NCBI RefSeq assembly: GCF_021917145.1 | Contig: NC_061061.1 | Span: 4,287,390 to 4,351,389 of the forward strand | Source of the DNA: Hypomesus transpacificus | Taxonomy: Eukaryota > Chordata > Actinopteri > Osmeriformes > Osmeridae | Direction: 5' to 3' | Length of the DNA stretch: 64,000 nt | Shown: piece after piece, positions 51,682-62,208 of the stretch | Layout of the letters: every line of letters starts with the position of its first letter | Numbering within the stretch: position 1 is the stretch's first letter | Notes under the pieces: generated by a model | Database searches by the model: none | Seen by the model: only the letters and a program-made list of their open reading frames with translations | What the model was told of the DNA's origin: nothing | Translations under genes and position numbers: made by a program

Positions 51682-53893
51682 TCAGTAGACCCAACTGACG
51701 GGGACCCACTGGGGCATCAGAGACAGCTGTTCCACGGCCTCTTGCAGCTTCTCGAAGGCCTTGTCCAGGTTGTCGTTGATGATGGTCATGTCAAAGTAGT
51801 GGCTGTAGGCCCGCCGGATCCTGGAGCTCTCGTCCACCGTCTTCTTCAGATCCGTCTCCTGGGGGACCGATGGCAAGGAGGTCTCCCATCAGTCACACAA
51901 AACACGAAACAACCACCATTTGGCTTTCAGAGACAAGGTGAGTGATGTTCAGGTTGAGGACAGACGGAGACTGACCGTAAGCAGTTTGGTGGTCAGTCCT
52001 GCGTCCACCACAGCCTTGTGCATATCTCGCAGTGTGTCTAGCTCTGGGGCAGCAATGAACACCACATATGGCATGAATTCAGCTGTTTTTAACACTTTCA
52101 GAGCCTGTGGACAGAACAAGACCACCTTCCAGTATGAACCGCAACCAAATATACAGTGTCTGGAGTGAACGTGAGTTAGAGTGAGTACGTATGCGTGTGA
52201 GAGAGTGGGTGAGTGCACACGCCTCTGACCTGGGGGTTGACGTCGAGGATGCAGGTGCGGCCGGTGTCCACCACCTCATGGATGGAGTCGATCCTGGTGC
52301 CGTACAGGTTCCCGTCGTACTCTCCGTGCTCCAGGTACTGGCTGTCCTTGATGTCTGCCTCCATCTCTGACCGGGTCACAAAGCAGTACGACTGGCCGTT
52401 CCTCTCCTCCTCGCGGGGCAGACGTGACGTGACTGGAGGGAGATGGGTTCTAGCTTGAGTATAAACTCTGATCTTATAGTGCGTTTTTGTGTATACATAT
52501 ATACACTACCGTTCAAAGGTTTGTGGTCACCCAGACAATTTCGTGTTTTGCTTGAAAACTCACTTATTTATCAAATGATTTGCAAAATGAATAGAAAATA
52601 TAGTCAAGACATTGACAAGGTTAGAAATTGCTTTCGTCAAAGAATGCTCCATTTGCAGCAATTACAGCATTGCAGGATTTTGGCACTCTAGCTGTTAATT
52701 CGTTGAGGTAATCTGTAGATATTTCACCCCACGCTTCTTGAAGCACCTCCCATAAATTGGATTGTCCAGATACTCAACTAGCTCAAAGGAATAATACATA
52801 TCTCTATATCTATCTATCTATCTGTCTATATATATATATATATAGAGAGAGAGATTTAGAGATATATAAAGATTAGTGCTGTCAAACGATTAAAATATTT
52901 AATCGCGATTAATCGCATTAATGTCATAGTTAACTCGCGATTAATCAATTAATCGCACATTTTTATCTATTCTAAATGTCCCTTGATTTCTTTTTGTCCC
53001 ATTCTTTTTTCAATTTGAAAGCTCTTATCAACATGGAAAAGTGGTTCGGATTGCTTTGTGCAAATATTTTTTTATTGAAAACAACATTGCAATCGCCTGG
53101 CTTTGACGAGGGGGCGGAGAATTCGCATGAATCGCATCAGCTGTGTGCTTGGCCATCAAGTGGTATTTCAGACTGGACGTGCTGCGATGATAACTCAGTT
53201 TACAACGACAAAACACACAGATCACTTTGGTCTTGTCAATGGAACCATTTGGCAACTTTGTAAAAGTAAACTTTCCATTCAGAATCTTATTGGCATCCAT
53301 TTCGGCGTCTCCCGCTCGCCATCCACTCAAAACGTAACGTTAGCCTACTACCAGAGAATGTCTAATATCCGTAAACGGGCTCTGCTACTACTCTTTAGCC
53401 GGCTCGCAAGCCAAACAAGTGTGTGTGTGGCGTGCCTGTTGTTTTATTTCCGGTCTAGCTAGATCCGGTGTGGTGTTGTAGTCTTTCTAACGTCGGTAAT
53501 TGTTGCAACAGCATGTGAAAAAAAACTACAACGTTTGCTAGGCCAAAAAAGAGTGTTAATCGCGCGATAAAAAAATTGACGCCGTTAATTTGGGTTTGCG
53601 TTAACGCCGTTAATAATGCGTTAAACTGACAGCACTAATAAAGATATATAGATAAAATATTTGATATCAAATATATTTGATATATAAATGTAAAAAAAGA
53701 AATGTGTCCCCCACACACAGAGGACACTCACAGGGGACGGTGGTGCCGTAGCGTAGGGGGTTGATCACGGTCAGCCTGTTCTTCAGGCTCCGCCGACCGA
53801 CCCCCTGTGCTCCGATCAGAACCAGCGTCTTCCTCTGGAAGGGCGGCATCTTGGTCACCTCCTCGTAGGTCTGCAGCTCGTGCCGGTCAAACT
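51682..53893 (-). CDS. pals2: pals2 exons encoding the GUK domain
   Basis: Four exons (53893-53732, 52432-52230, 52104-51976, 51858-51682). They encode KTLVLIGAQGVGRRSLKNR (a degenerate P-loop), YLEHGEYDGNLYGTRIDS, CILDVNPQ, MPYVVFIAAPEL and the terminal YSHYFDMTIINDNLDKAF. In this family GUK is a protein-binding module without kinase activity. The intron between 52433 and 53731 contains a Tc1-like fragment and a hAT element. Confidence 0.92.
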
Positions 53894-53943
53894 CTGGTCA
53901 GGAACACACACAGGCTTTGACCATTAGTTTTGCTAGCTCTTCT

Positions 53944-53981
<38 letters not shown>

Positions 53982-56972
53982 TGAAGCCACTGCTGGGGCT
54001 CAGAGAATGGTGGGGACCAAATCAGTATTGTGCCTGTGCATGCTAACATTACACTACAGACCTGGAGGGCAGATGTACACACCTGCATTCTTTGCCGTCA
54101 GGTACATCATTTTCTTTTTCTTCCTCTTTCCAGTAAGTGTCCCGCAGAGAATCCCTGTTTAAAATGGAAAAAAGCACCCTTAGTCCAACTGGCGGCACCA
54201 ACAACTCCCTGCAGTTTCTGTATTTTCATGAAGAGATCAGGTCGGATTCTCGGGCTGTTTCTTTTTGTTACTGAATGAACAGCCAGACTCAGGGCCGAAT
54301 GATGTATAGTGGTGAACCTGTGGGTGAACAGCACTCTACCTGAGCTTTCCCAGTCTCGCCGCACAAACGCTTTCCTCTTCTCTTCCAGGAACTGGCTGGG
54401 GATCAGTCCTGTGGCTCCTACTGCAAGGTTGCGTGCCTGGAGGGGGTGGGGGCGGAGGAAGTCAAAGTCAACCCATGAATACAGTATATTTCAGTCTCTG
54501 AACTCTAAACTTACGGTCCATGTTTCCTGCCGGGAAGGAGAGTCGTCTCACCTGCCACCAATTGGGGTCCTCCTTGTTGACAATGTGGAGGATCTCTCCT
54601 CTGGCAAACGCCAGGCCGGCCTCCTTGCAAGGGATCAGGCTGTCCGTGGCTGGGTTGTAGTTGAAATGCGGCTTCAGATAAACCTGGTGACAGTAGACAA
54701 CAACTGTGTCAAATGAATGAAGATGGTATCTTGGGTACAGGTGGACATTATGAGTGTGACACATTTATCTGAACAACTGACACAATGGCAAGACTAAAAA
54801 CGGAGAGGATCCACTGATGACACAGCATCCCTCAGTTGATCCTGCAGGGTCAAAAGTCACCGTCTGCCCTGGCCTTATACAGGGCTGCTCAGCAGGTTTG
54901 AGGGCGTCTGTGTATGGACGGTTTGTCAAAAGGTACAATAGATGGCCAGAGGGCCTTTCAAGGGAGAGTTTCAGGGGCTTGGTGGTGTGTGTAGGGAGGG
55001 GTGGTAATGGTTGCTGCCTGAGGGCTCTCTCCTCCACTACAGCCTCCCTCCCCCACTCCTCCCTTCCTCCTCCTGCTAAATGCCCCAGATAGCCTGTTGT
55101 GTGTTATTAATAGGGCGTTCGCAGGCCTGGTTACAGTCGCCTTGCATTCTGGGTTAGCACCAGGTCAAAAGGCTCGTACCCACATCCACGTAGTGTTGCC
55201 ACAGTATCACAATTTCAGTAGTCAGTACTAATACCAGTGAAATTTCACGGTACTCGATACCATTTTTGATACCAAAGCAAAAAACTAAAATAGTTTACTG
55301 AACAACTGTCATTTGTTGACAGTTACAATCACCTACAGCTATATCAGCGAGCCTTCAGCATTAGTGACATACCTAAAGGTCTAGGAAAGTCGAGGCTACT
55401 TTTCGCTAGGTACCTACAAACATGTCTTATTCGTAGGTTCCCCTCCCGTTCTTTTGGTGAGCTAGCTAATTAGCTAGCTAGGAGCTAGCTAATTACCCGG
55501 CGTCATGAAGCTGACCAGTTATAGCACTAGCGTTGCTACCTGCATTGATTTTGTGAAGGTGTGAATCACCCCCCCTCTAGGGTGACCAGAAGCATGACCC
55601 TGAAAAGGAGGACACTTAGGTCCAATAAGGTGGAAAAAAGGTCAAAAAGGAGGACAACCCCAAAAAGGATACAAATAATTAGGATAAAATTAAGGCAATA
55701 ACATTAGTCATTTTAGTAAGTCAACATTTGTAATTTGAATACAAATCCAATACAAGTGCACAGATTTTTTTTTTTGTCTTTGGTGAGACAAGTTTAATCA
55801 AAAGATAAATAAGAAAATAAGACAGAACCATTCCCCAAACAATTTCAATTGTAATATAAATTAAAATATATGATTTGGTCAGCTCAGCAGCGGGTTTTTC
55901 ATCATCAGCTATTGTTGTGTTTGGAGCGAAAAATGATGTTAAGGAAGAGTGCCAGGCAGAACTAGCATTATCCTTGTGCCGTTACCTAGCGCAGGCATGC
56001 CGCTCTAAAGCCCCTTTCCCCCTACTACTCACGTAGCTGTATATCAGCTTACAAAAGGCACGATATTGATCTTTGCTGCTCTTAGTGGCAAAATGGAGTT
56101 CTGAACTCCACGTAGGTTTGAAGGAGGTCGTTCTTTTTGGCATCTGAAAGCCCACGCGAGTGGTAAATTAGCGACGGTGGGCAGGAAGGGTCAAAAAGGA
56201 GGGCGAAAAGTAGGGAACGCAACTGTGGTCCGGACAGAGGGCTGGAAACCCGGACTGTCCAGACGTTTGGTCACCCCCCCCACCACCCCTCCCCAGTCTG
56301 ACATGAAACAACCCCTCCTCCCCGCCACAAATAGATTTCTAATCTGTGGGCAACACTGCGGTACTACCGCAACTTCAGACATTCTGGTACCGGAGTACCG
56401 GTTTCTGTGACAACACTACACCCAGGTTTGACTGGGACAACACACACCCAAAAAGATGAGGGGGAAGAACCTTTTGGAATACACACAACAAACAAATACA
56501 AATCAGATTAACACCTTGACAACACTCAAGTTGACCTTTACTGTATTTCCATAGGGGGTTGTGTGTGCAGTTTCAGTATTAGGACACCACCCTTTGAAGT
56601 GTCTCTCTCTCACCTGCGGGGGCGCTGGCGTGTCTCTATAACTCGGCAGGATCTTGAGGGTGATGCTGCCACTGCTGTGCTTCAGCAGCTCCTGCAGCTC
56701 CTTGGGGTTGCTGCCCACCTCGCGCCCGTTCACCTCGCGGATGATGTCGCCGGCGTGCAGCATTCCCTGCCGGTCGATCATGGTGCCGTGGAGGATCCGC
56801 GCGATGACCAGTTCACCCCGCTCCACCCGGAACGTCACGCCCTGACAGAGATCACTAATTCCTTTAGGGTTTAGGTTGGCTTAGGTGCAGTTCTATGGGA
56901 GTTTGTGAAGCCCTCTGCAACATTGTCTTGTAATAAGGGCTATAGAAATATGATTATATGTTTTAATAGTTG

Positions 56973-57011
<39 letters not shown>

Positions 57012-60000
57012 ACATGTATTTAATTTGAACAGTAATTATTCTCAATCATCCCAGACTGGGCTTGTTTCATGGGACTCCCTCTAATTTCTGTGAAAGAACA
57101 CCTGGACCCAGGAACCACGACTTGGGAACACAATGACTTTGGGTGTGAAGGGGAAACTAGGCCAGGGGCCCGAGAGACGTCTTTCACTCACCAGGGGCTC
57201 CCCTGCCTTCTTCTGGATCCCAATCATCCTGACAGCGTCAACTGGTATGATCATGCTGGTCACCGTGGCCTCGTTGTTAACTTCCTTGCGTGGCATCTCA
57301 TAGCACTTAGCGGCCACCTTGTCATGGGCCTCGAGCAAAGACTGCATTTGTGTGAGAGAAAGAGAGAGAGGGGACAGAGAGAGAAAGAGGGGACAGAGAA
57401 AGAAGGAGAGAGAGAAAATGATAGTGAAATAGTTAGGAGCACAGCAACAGCTTTGACCATTTTAGAATAGTGACATTGAGTGACAGTAACCATTAACACT
57501 ACATTGCTCAAGAACAGATTTACAACTCAGGACAAGGCATAACCCAACACCCAATAACTCACCACCAGAACAAATCACACCCTCCACAAGTACATTCATT
57601 TAGCACAAGCCTATTTCAAAAGAAGAATAATACATAAACCTGTCACAAACAGTAAAAGAATGAATGTCCCATTATTCTCACCAAAGCTGTCTAAAAGAAA
57701 TTGGTCAGTTATGAAGCCAAAAGAGCCCGTACAGTCCACATCTAGATGTTCACACAGACACTGAGCTACAGACACCTCTCCCTGTAAAATATACTAACAG
57801 CTCAGCGTCACATTGGACCAGGTCCAGAGCCCCCTCAGGCCCCGGCCTCCTATTGGTCGAGAAACAGGCAAGCGGAAGAATGGGCAGGGTGATTGGCTCT
57901 TGAGGAATATGATGACGCTACTCTTAAAAGACTTTGACATCCAGTCCACAAGACTAACCCTCATGTACGGTGGCCCTGAAGTGCAAATGACACCCCCTAA
58001 TATGAGTACATCCCCCAAATGAAAATACTCCCCCCCAATACGAGTCAACTCCCCCCAAATCGGATGACTTGTTCACCTCCCCCCAAAAATGAAAATACTC
58101 CCCCCCAATACGAGCCAACTCCCCCCAAATCGGATGACTTGTTCACCTCCCCCCAATACAAAAACGCGCTCCCCCCCCCCAATACAAGTCAACTCCCCCC
58201 AAATCGGATGACTTGTTCACCTCCCCCCAATACAAAAACGCGCTCCCCCAAATGGAAAACGACATTACATTAACTCAAAAACACATTACATTAACTCTGA
58301 ACGGAAAGGGTAGGTACTACACTTTAGCGCTGATTGGATGCAGTAGGCTAACTGACAAGAAATAAGAAATTGATTGACAGAAGTACAAAATGCAATAGCC
58401 TGACAGAGTTACGTGCACCAGGACATTTATTTGGGTATCGAAGCATGTAGCATAGGCTATGTATGCAAAAGCATAAATTGCTATGTTAAACGTAAACATC
58501 GATAGCCAAACAACTAGTCCACGTAACTCTGTCATTATCATGAAATTAATCGTTTTGATTTGAAGGAAAGAGGAAACATTAATGTTTACAATTCAGAGTC
58601 ATTACACTACTCTTTATTTTAATCAGGGTCATTCCTATGAAATAATCTTAGATCTGCTGTTAACGTTTCACAATATAAGTAGCCTATGCGCACGCTAAAA
58701 ACGCAGTTGAAGGAATCAGGACTTTTCAGAAGAAAAAACTGATAGTCCACTACAGAAGAATGAAATGCCACAATGACAGAGTAACGTGGACCAGGATAGT
58801 TGTTTGGCTATCGATTTTTACATTTAACTCGAAATACTTTTGCCTAAGAAGCCTACTATTTGCTACATTCTTCGATAGCCAAACAAATGTTCTGGTGCAC
58901 GTAACTCTGCCAGGCTATTGCATTTTGTACTTCTGTCGATCAATTTCTTATTTCTTGTTAGTTAGCCTACTGCATCCAATCAGCGCTAAAGTGTAGTACC
59001 TACCCTTTCCGTTCAGAGTTAATGTAATGTGTTTTTGAGTTAATGTAATGTCGTTTTCCATTTGGGGGAGCGCGTTTTTGTATTGGGGGGAGGTGAACAA
59101 GTCATCCGATTTGGGGGGAGTTGACTTGTATTGGGGGGGGGAGCGCGTTTTTGTATTGGGGGGAGGTGAACAAGTCATCTGATTTGGGGGGAGTTGACTC
59201 GTATTGGGGGGGAGTATTTTCATTTTTGGGGGGAGGTGAACAAGTCATCCGATTTGGGGGGAGTTGACTCGTATTGGGGGGGAGTATTTTCATTTGGGGG
59301 ATGTACTCATATTAGGGGGTGTCATTTGCACTTCAGGGCCACCGTACTCATGTGATCAGTTTGTCCGTTCATCGGAATGACTCTGCTGCTTGAATCGTGT
59401 GCCCTGTTTGTACATGTTACAGCGAGTGTTTCACATATTCCTTCGTGCGGCAAAATATGTGCGTAGAGTGTGTTTCTTAATTAGTTGTGTCACTAGTTTA
59501 CCTTGTGCGTCAAGTGTGTCTATTACCTTGTGTGCCTGTATGGAGAACAAGTAACTGTCTTACCTGGAAGTGAGGTTCCTGGAGGATTTTGGCAAGTTCG
59601 GCCGCACCTGTGTCACACCCCGTCAACCCGCTCATCGAGTCCAGGATCTCAGTCACCAGCTGAAGGTTATTGTCCCTCACTGCCTCCAGCTTCACATCCT
59701 CCAGACGCTCATGGGCCTGCAGAAACACAGACACACCCGTGTACGAAACCTATAAAAAAAGCTTGCTCAATCCAGTGTCATCTAATTTCTACTTCAAAAC
59801 GCAATCTTCTACAAGCTTCAACAACACAAAGGGCTCTACTCTTGACATATTATGTCAACACTAGAGTGCGAACATCAACTCTTAGAGAAGACAAGGAAGA
59901 AGTCTCTTGGCAGGAAAGAGCTTCAACCAATCACACATCCTTGTGAAAACATTACATAAACCTGGTTTGGTGCTGTCAGTTGAGAGTATTTTTTATATCT

Positions 60001-62208
60001 GTGAAGTGAGATATCGGTGAACTACTGTAACCATGCACTGTACTGCCTGCTGTAAAAACCCTGCAGCCAAGCCCTCAGAGAGGAATGCAGACCGATCTTT
60101 TCCAATTGCACCAACGAAGCACTGCTGCATTCCAGCAGGGTAGATGTTCCCTAACTTCTCATACGTCAATGTCATGAACTCATAAAGCACTGACAGAATT
60201 CCCTGAAAACAGTGGCCCTGTTAATTGGCATCTGTAACCTCCTTATGGATGATATTTCCCTGTCCATGTTTAAACATAGATGCAGCTGTTGACCAGTCAA
60301 CTGTTCCTGCAGTGACCAGCTGACCCTGCGCCTCCCTGTCAGACATCCGTTCTCAACCTCCTCTGGTCCAACTGGCAGGGGGAGTAAATCACTGAATGCC
60401 TATGACAGCGCTGCATGTGAGAACAGCATGTAAGCGTACCCACACAGGCCTCGGATGTTTGAGAGGGCGGTGCCCGCTACTGATGGACCACTCGGTACTA
60501 CGGTGTCGATACTGTCCTGACACATTCAACACTCACTGCATCGGAACAGCGTTTCGAGACGGGTTTTGAAAACACTTCCGCTCACGTGAAGTGTTTCGAA
60601 ATGTTTTGTGACGTGGTCTTGAACGGAAACTGTGTCGCACTTATCAAAAGACTCTGACGTGTCGGGGTATAAAATGAGGCAGCAAAACCAAAAGTTTTGA
60701 ATGCGTGAGACCTTGTTTGAGAGATTTGTGAGAGTTTGAGACAGTTAGGGACAGTTAGAGACACTTAAAGAACGTTAGTTACTTGTGTGCCATTAGTGAT
60801 ATCCTGTTTGTTCATTTGTCTGCCACTTCAAGATGTATATGTAACAACTTTACAGAGTTTATCGTCTCAAACAGTTAGAAAATCATGATTTGACCCGATT
60901 GTATTGTTAAATGAAAACCATCACTCCCGTATTCGATACCACGCCATATGCTTTGAAGGACGGCAATAATTACGTTCAACTACAAGGACATTACACTCGC
61001 ATTGTGGAATTAGCTACTAGACTTTTGTGTATGCCATAGTTGTAGCTGCCAGCAGATGTCACTGTTGAATAAAGGTTTCAAGCATTTCAAGGGCCCAGAC
61101 TCAAATGTTTCAATTGTCACTGTGTTTCGGAAAGCCTCGGTTTGCCCATCCCCAGTGCCCGCCGTGACATTTATGCTGTCACATTTTCAAAGAAGTTGTC
61201 GTCACATGATGTAAAAAGTGTTTTCTTTACAAAGTTGCTGGCTAGCTAACTTGGGCGTGGATGGGTGTGTGTGCCCTTGTGTGTGTGCATCTGTGGGTGT
61301 GTGCGCGTGTGGATGTGTCTGTGTGTGTGTCCATCGGCGATACCTTGGCGAGGGAGCGGACAATGGGGCTCTCCATGATGCCTCTGAGGAAGATGAGGTC
61401 GATGTCTTTGGCACCCGTGGTGGGGGACAGGTCCCTCAGGTTATCCAGCACCTGCTGCATGGCTGTATAGGAACACACACACACACGGTTCAGTTTATAC
61501 TCTACTCTGACACACTCATCCCAGAGGTCATCAAGACATATGGAGCAGCAGACAGCACGGCCAGTTAGAAAGGGAAAGCACAATGCAAGACTCTGAATTG
61601 TCAGAACATGATTTGTTTAGATATACCCAGTACAGAGACACATAAACCCAAGCTAGATTCCACTCTGAATATGTGCATTACAGCTTTGATCGCAAAGGCA
61701 TTTGATTAGGATAAAAAGTTGGTGATTTTTAGAAATGGTGACATAAGTAACCATATTAAATCTAATCAAAATGTATTTGTATAGCCCTTTTTACAAGCAA
61801 TGTCACAGAGGGCTTCACATACGTCCATAGAACTGCCCCTCAACCAACCTAAACCCTCAAGGAAATATAGAATGGTAATAACTGGACAGACGATGAATAG
61901 ACCAATTCACTGCGAATACCCCTAATTTCCATACAAGTAAACAAGCAACAATTGCCAGACTTGAATCGTTCCACTCACAGATCCGTCTCTCTTTCTCCCT
62001 CATCAAACAGTGAACAGTGAACAAAACCGAGAGTGGAAAAAAAAGTCTTAAACCAGAGCCTAAATCACACAGCCATTGAATAGCAAAGCATCTCTCTAAT
62101 AAATTAGAGTGTAGGTTAGGCCTCCATGCCATTCAAGCAGTCATTCCCAGCATGAACCCTCCTCTGAGGGAGCTTACCTGAGCCTGACTTGGCATTGACC
62201 ACCATCAT
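51682..62208 (-). CDS. pals2: Protein PALS2 (MPP6), membrane-associated guanylate kinase
   Basis: Minus-strand coding exons from 5' to 3': 62208-62178, 61462-61344, 59716-59564, 57341-57192, 56841-56614, 54683-54552, 54436-54340, 54154-54083, 53893-53732, 52432-52230, 52104-51976 and 51858-51682. Phases agree. From the classical start MQQVLDNL (61460) the product is 539 aa, against 540 in human; from the upstream ATG it is 550. Domains are two L27, one PDZ, one SH3, a basic hook and a GUK, ending PQWVPVSWVY. The family scaffolds cell-polarity and adhesion complexes at the lateral membrane, with L27 partners such as LIN7 and binding to cell adhesion proteins through the PDZ. GUK details (INDNLDKAFEKLQ, NRLTVINP) separate it from MPP2, and gene order supports PALS2. 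Introns are full of transposons. Confidence 0.95.
52499..52790. mobile_element. Tc1/mariner-like element fragment
   Basis: TACACTACCGTTCAAAGGTT...GTCACCCAGACAATTTCG is the typical end of a fish Tc1-like transposon. The following text (TTGCTTTCGTCAAAGAATGC, TTGCAGCAATTACAGCATTGC, ATTTCACCCCACGCTTC) matches the antisense 3' part of that family's transposase gene as I recall it. Only about 290 bp remain. Confidence 0.6.
52874..53637. mobile_element. hAT element with BED-finger remnant
   Basis: Terminal inverted repeats TAGTGCTGTCA...TGACAGCACTA. The flanking 8-mers are identical, ATAAAGAT on both sides (52866-52873 and 53638-53645), the hallmark of hAT insertion. Subterminal sequence is rich in TTAATCGCG words. 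On the minus strand (about 53330-53100) a frame reads VICVFCRCKLSYHRSTSSLKYHL..KH, a BED-type zinc finger of the kind found at the N-terminus of hAT transposases. The catalytic domain is missing, so it is non-autonomous. Confidence 0.88.
53947..53979. repeat. (CA)n microsatellite
   Basis: A simple CA run in a pals2 intron. Confidence 0.9.
54083..54683 (-). CDS. pals2: pals2 exons encoding SH3 and hook region
   Basis: Exon 54683-54552 gives LKPHFNYNPATDSLIPCKEAG and EILHIVNKEDPNWWQ, the SH3 core. Exon 54436-54340 gives ARNLAVGATGLIPSQFLEEKRKAF, where mammals have a different short segment before GLIPSQF. Exon 54154-54083 gives LCGTLTGKRKKKKMMYL, the polybasic hook that contacts band 4.1-type proteins in the family. 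Confidence 0.88.
55191..56418. mobile_element. hAT-like element, with a second element nested inside
   Basis: The ends TAGTGTTGCCACAG (55191) and CTGTGACAACACTA (to 56418) are inverted repeats with one mismatch. The flanking 8-mers CATCCACG and CACCCAGG agree at 6 of 8 positions. The subterminal parts carry GGTAC...GATACC words seen in such fish elements. No transposase frame was found. It lies in the 1.9 kb pals2 intron between the PDZ and SH3 exons. Confidence 0.65.
55580..56276. mobile_element. Nested GGGTGACCA-ended element
   Basis: GGGTGACCA at 55580 and TGGTCACCC ending at 56276 form short inverted ends. Just inside are GGAGGACA words at the left, and GACCACAG and GTCCGGAC words at the right. 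This terminal sequence is common in vertebrate hAT-type repeats. Target duplication is unclear because both flanks are C-rich. Confidence 0.5.
56614..56841 (-). CDS. pals2: pals2 exon encoding the PDZ domain
   Basis: A single 228-nt exon with GVTFRVERGELVIARILHG, GMLHAGDIIREVNGREVG, ELQELLKHSSGSITLKILPSY. The carboxylate-binding loop is the GVTF type usual for PALS proteins. The exon is G+C-rich compared with its surroundings, as are the other coding exons. Confidence 0.92.
56868..56968 (-). repeat. Fish retroposon tail-like repeat, minus orientation
   Basis: Read on the minus strand it gives TTCTATAGCCCTTATTACAAG, GCAGAGGGCTTCACAAACT and CCATAGAACTGCACCTAA. The same order occurs on the plus strand at 61760-61862. 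It is a member of a common fish family. Confidence 0.65.
56978..57007. repeat. (TA)n microsatellite
   Basis: A TATATA run ending in ACACACAA, in a pals2 intron. Confidence 0.9.
57192..61462 (-). CDS. pals2: pals2 exons encoding the tandem L27 domains
   Basis: Three exons (61462-61344, 59716-59564, 57341-57192). They encode DIDLIFLRGIMESPIVRSLAK, AHERLEDVKLEAVRDNNLQL, AELAKILQEPHFQ and SLLEAHDKVAAKCYEMP, the helices of L27N and L27C. The last exon also holds the linker to the PDZ (VDAVRMIGIQKKAGEPL). The L27 pair recruits LIN7-type partners in this family. The two introns between these exons are 1.6 and 2.2 kb; the latter contains the foldback element. Confidence 0.9.
57355..57418. repeat. 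GA-rich tract beside a pals2 exon
   Basis: GAGAGAAAGAGAGAGAGGGGACAG repeats start 14 bp after the exon edge at 57341. On the transcribed minus strand they form the C/T-rich polypyrimidine tract of that exon's acceptor. Confidence 0.8.
57965..59347. mobile_element. 1.4 kb foldback (long inverted repeat) element
   Basis: The left arm from 57965 (GTACGGTGGCCCTGAAGTGC) is mirrored by the right arm ending at 59347. The arms are about 575 bp each (57965-58540 and 58770-59347), near-identical over the outer 300 bp, with a spacer of about 230 bp. Each arm contains a ~68-bp tandem block of CCCCCCAATACGAGTCAACT / AAATCGGATGACTTGTTCACC units, then non-repetitive sequence. The 4-mer TCAT flanks both ends. 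There is no coding sequence; frames through the arms are Pro/Ser/Asn repeat translations. It sits in the pals2 intron between the L27 exons 59564 and 57341. Confidence 0.88.
61252..61335. repeat. (TG)n-rich tract beside a pals2 exon
   Basis: GTGTGTGCCCTTGTGTGTGTGCATCTGTGGGTGTGTGCG extends almost to the donor of the exon at 61344. Confidence 0.8.
61758..61865 (+). repeat. Fish retroposon tail-like repeat, plus orientation
   Basis: TCTAATCAAAATGTATTTGTATAGCCC, TTTTTACAAGCAATGTCACAG, AGGGCTTCACATACGTCCAT and AGAACTGCCCCTCAACC form a widespread fish repeat. It pairs with the inverted copy at 56868-56968. Confidence 0.65.
62178..62208 (-). CDS. pals2: pals2 upstream in-frame N-terminal exon
   Basis: On the minus strand ATGATG opens MMVVNAKSGS and ends at a good GTAAGC donor. 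It joins 61462 in phase to give SAMQQVLDNL. The extension resembles the N-terminus of the paralogue MPP2 (...TAMQQVLDNL), which supports a real coding exon rather than leader. The 5' boundary may be at the AG near 62230. If this ATG is skipped, translation starts at MQQ. Confidence 0.6.

Noticed and set aside
58019..59293. Pro/Asn/Ser-rich open frames on both strands
   Set aside because: They are the mirrored tandem blocks of the foldback element translated by chance.
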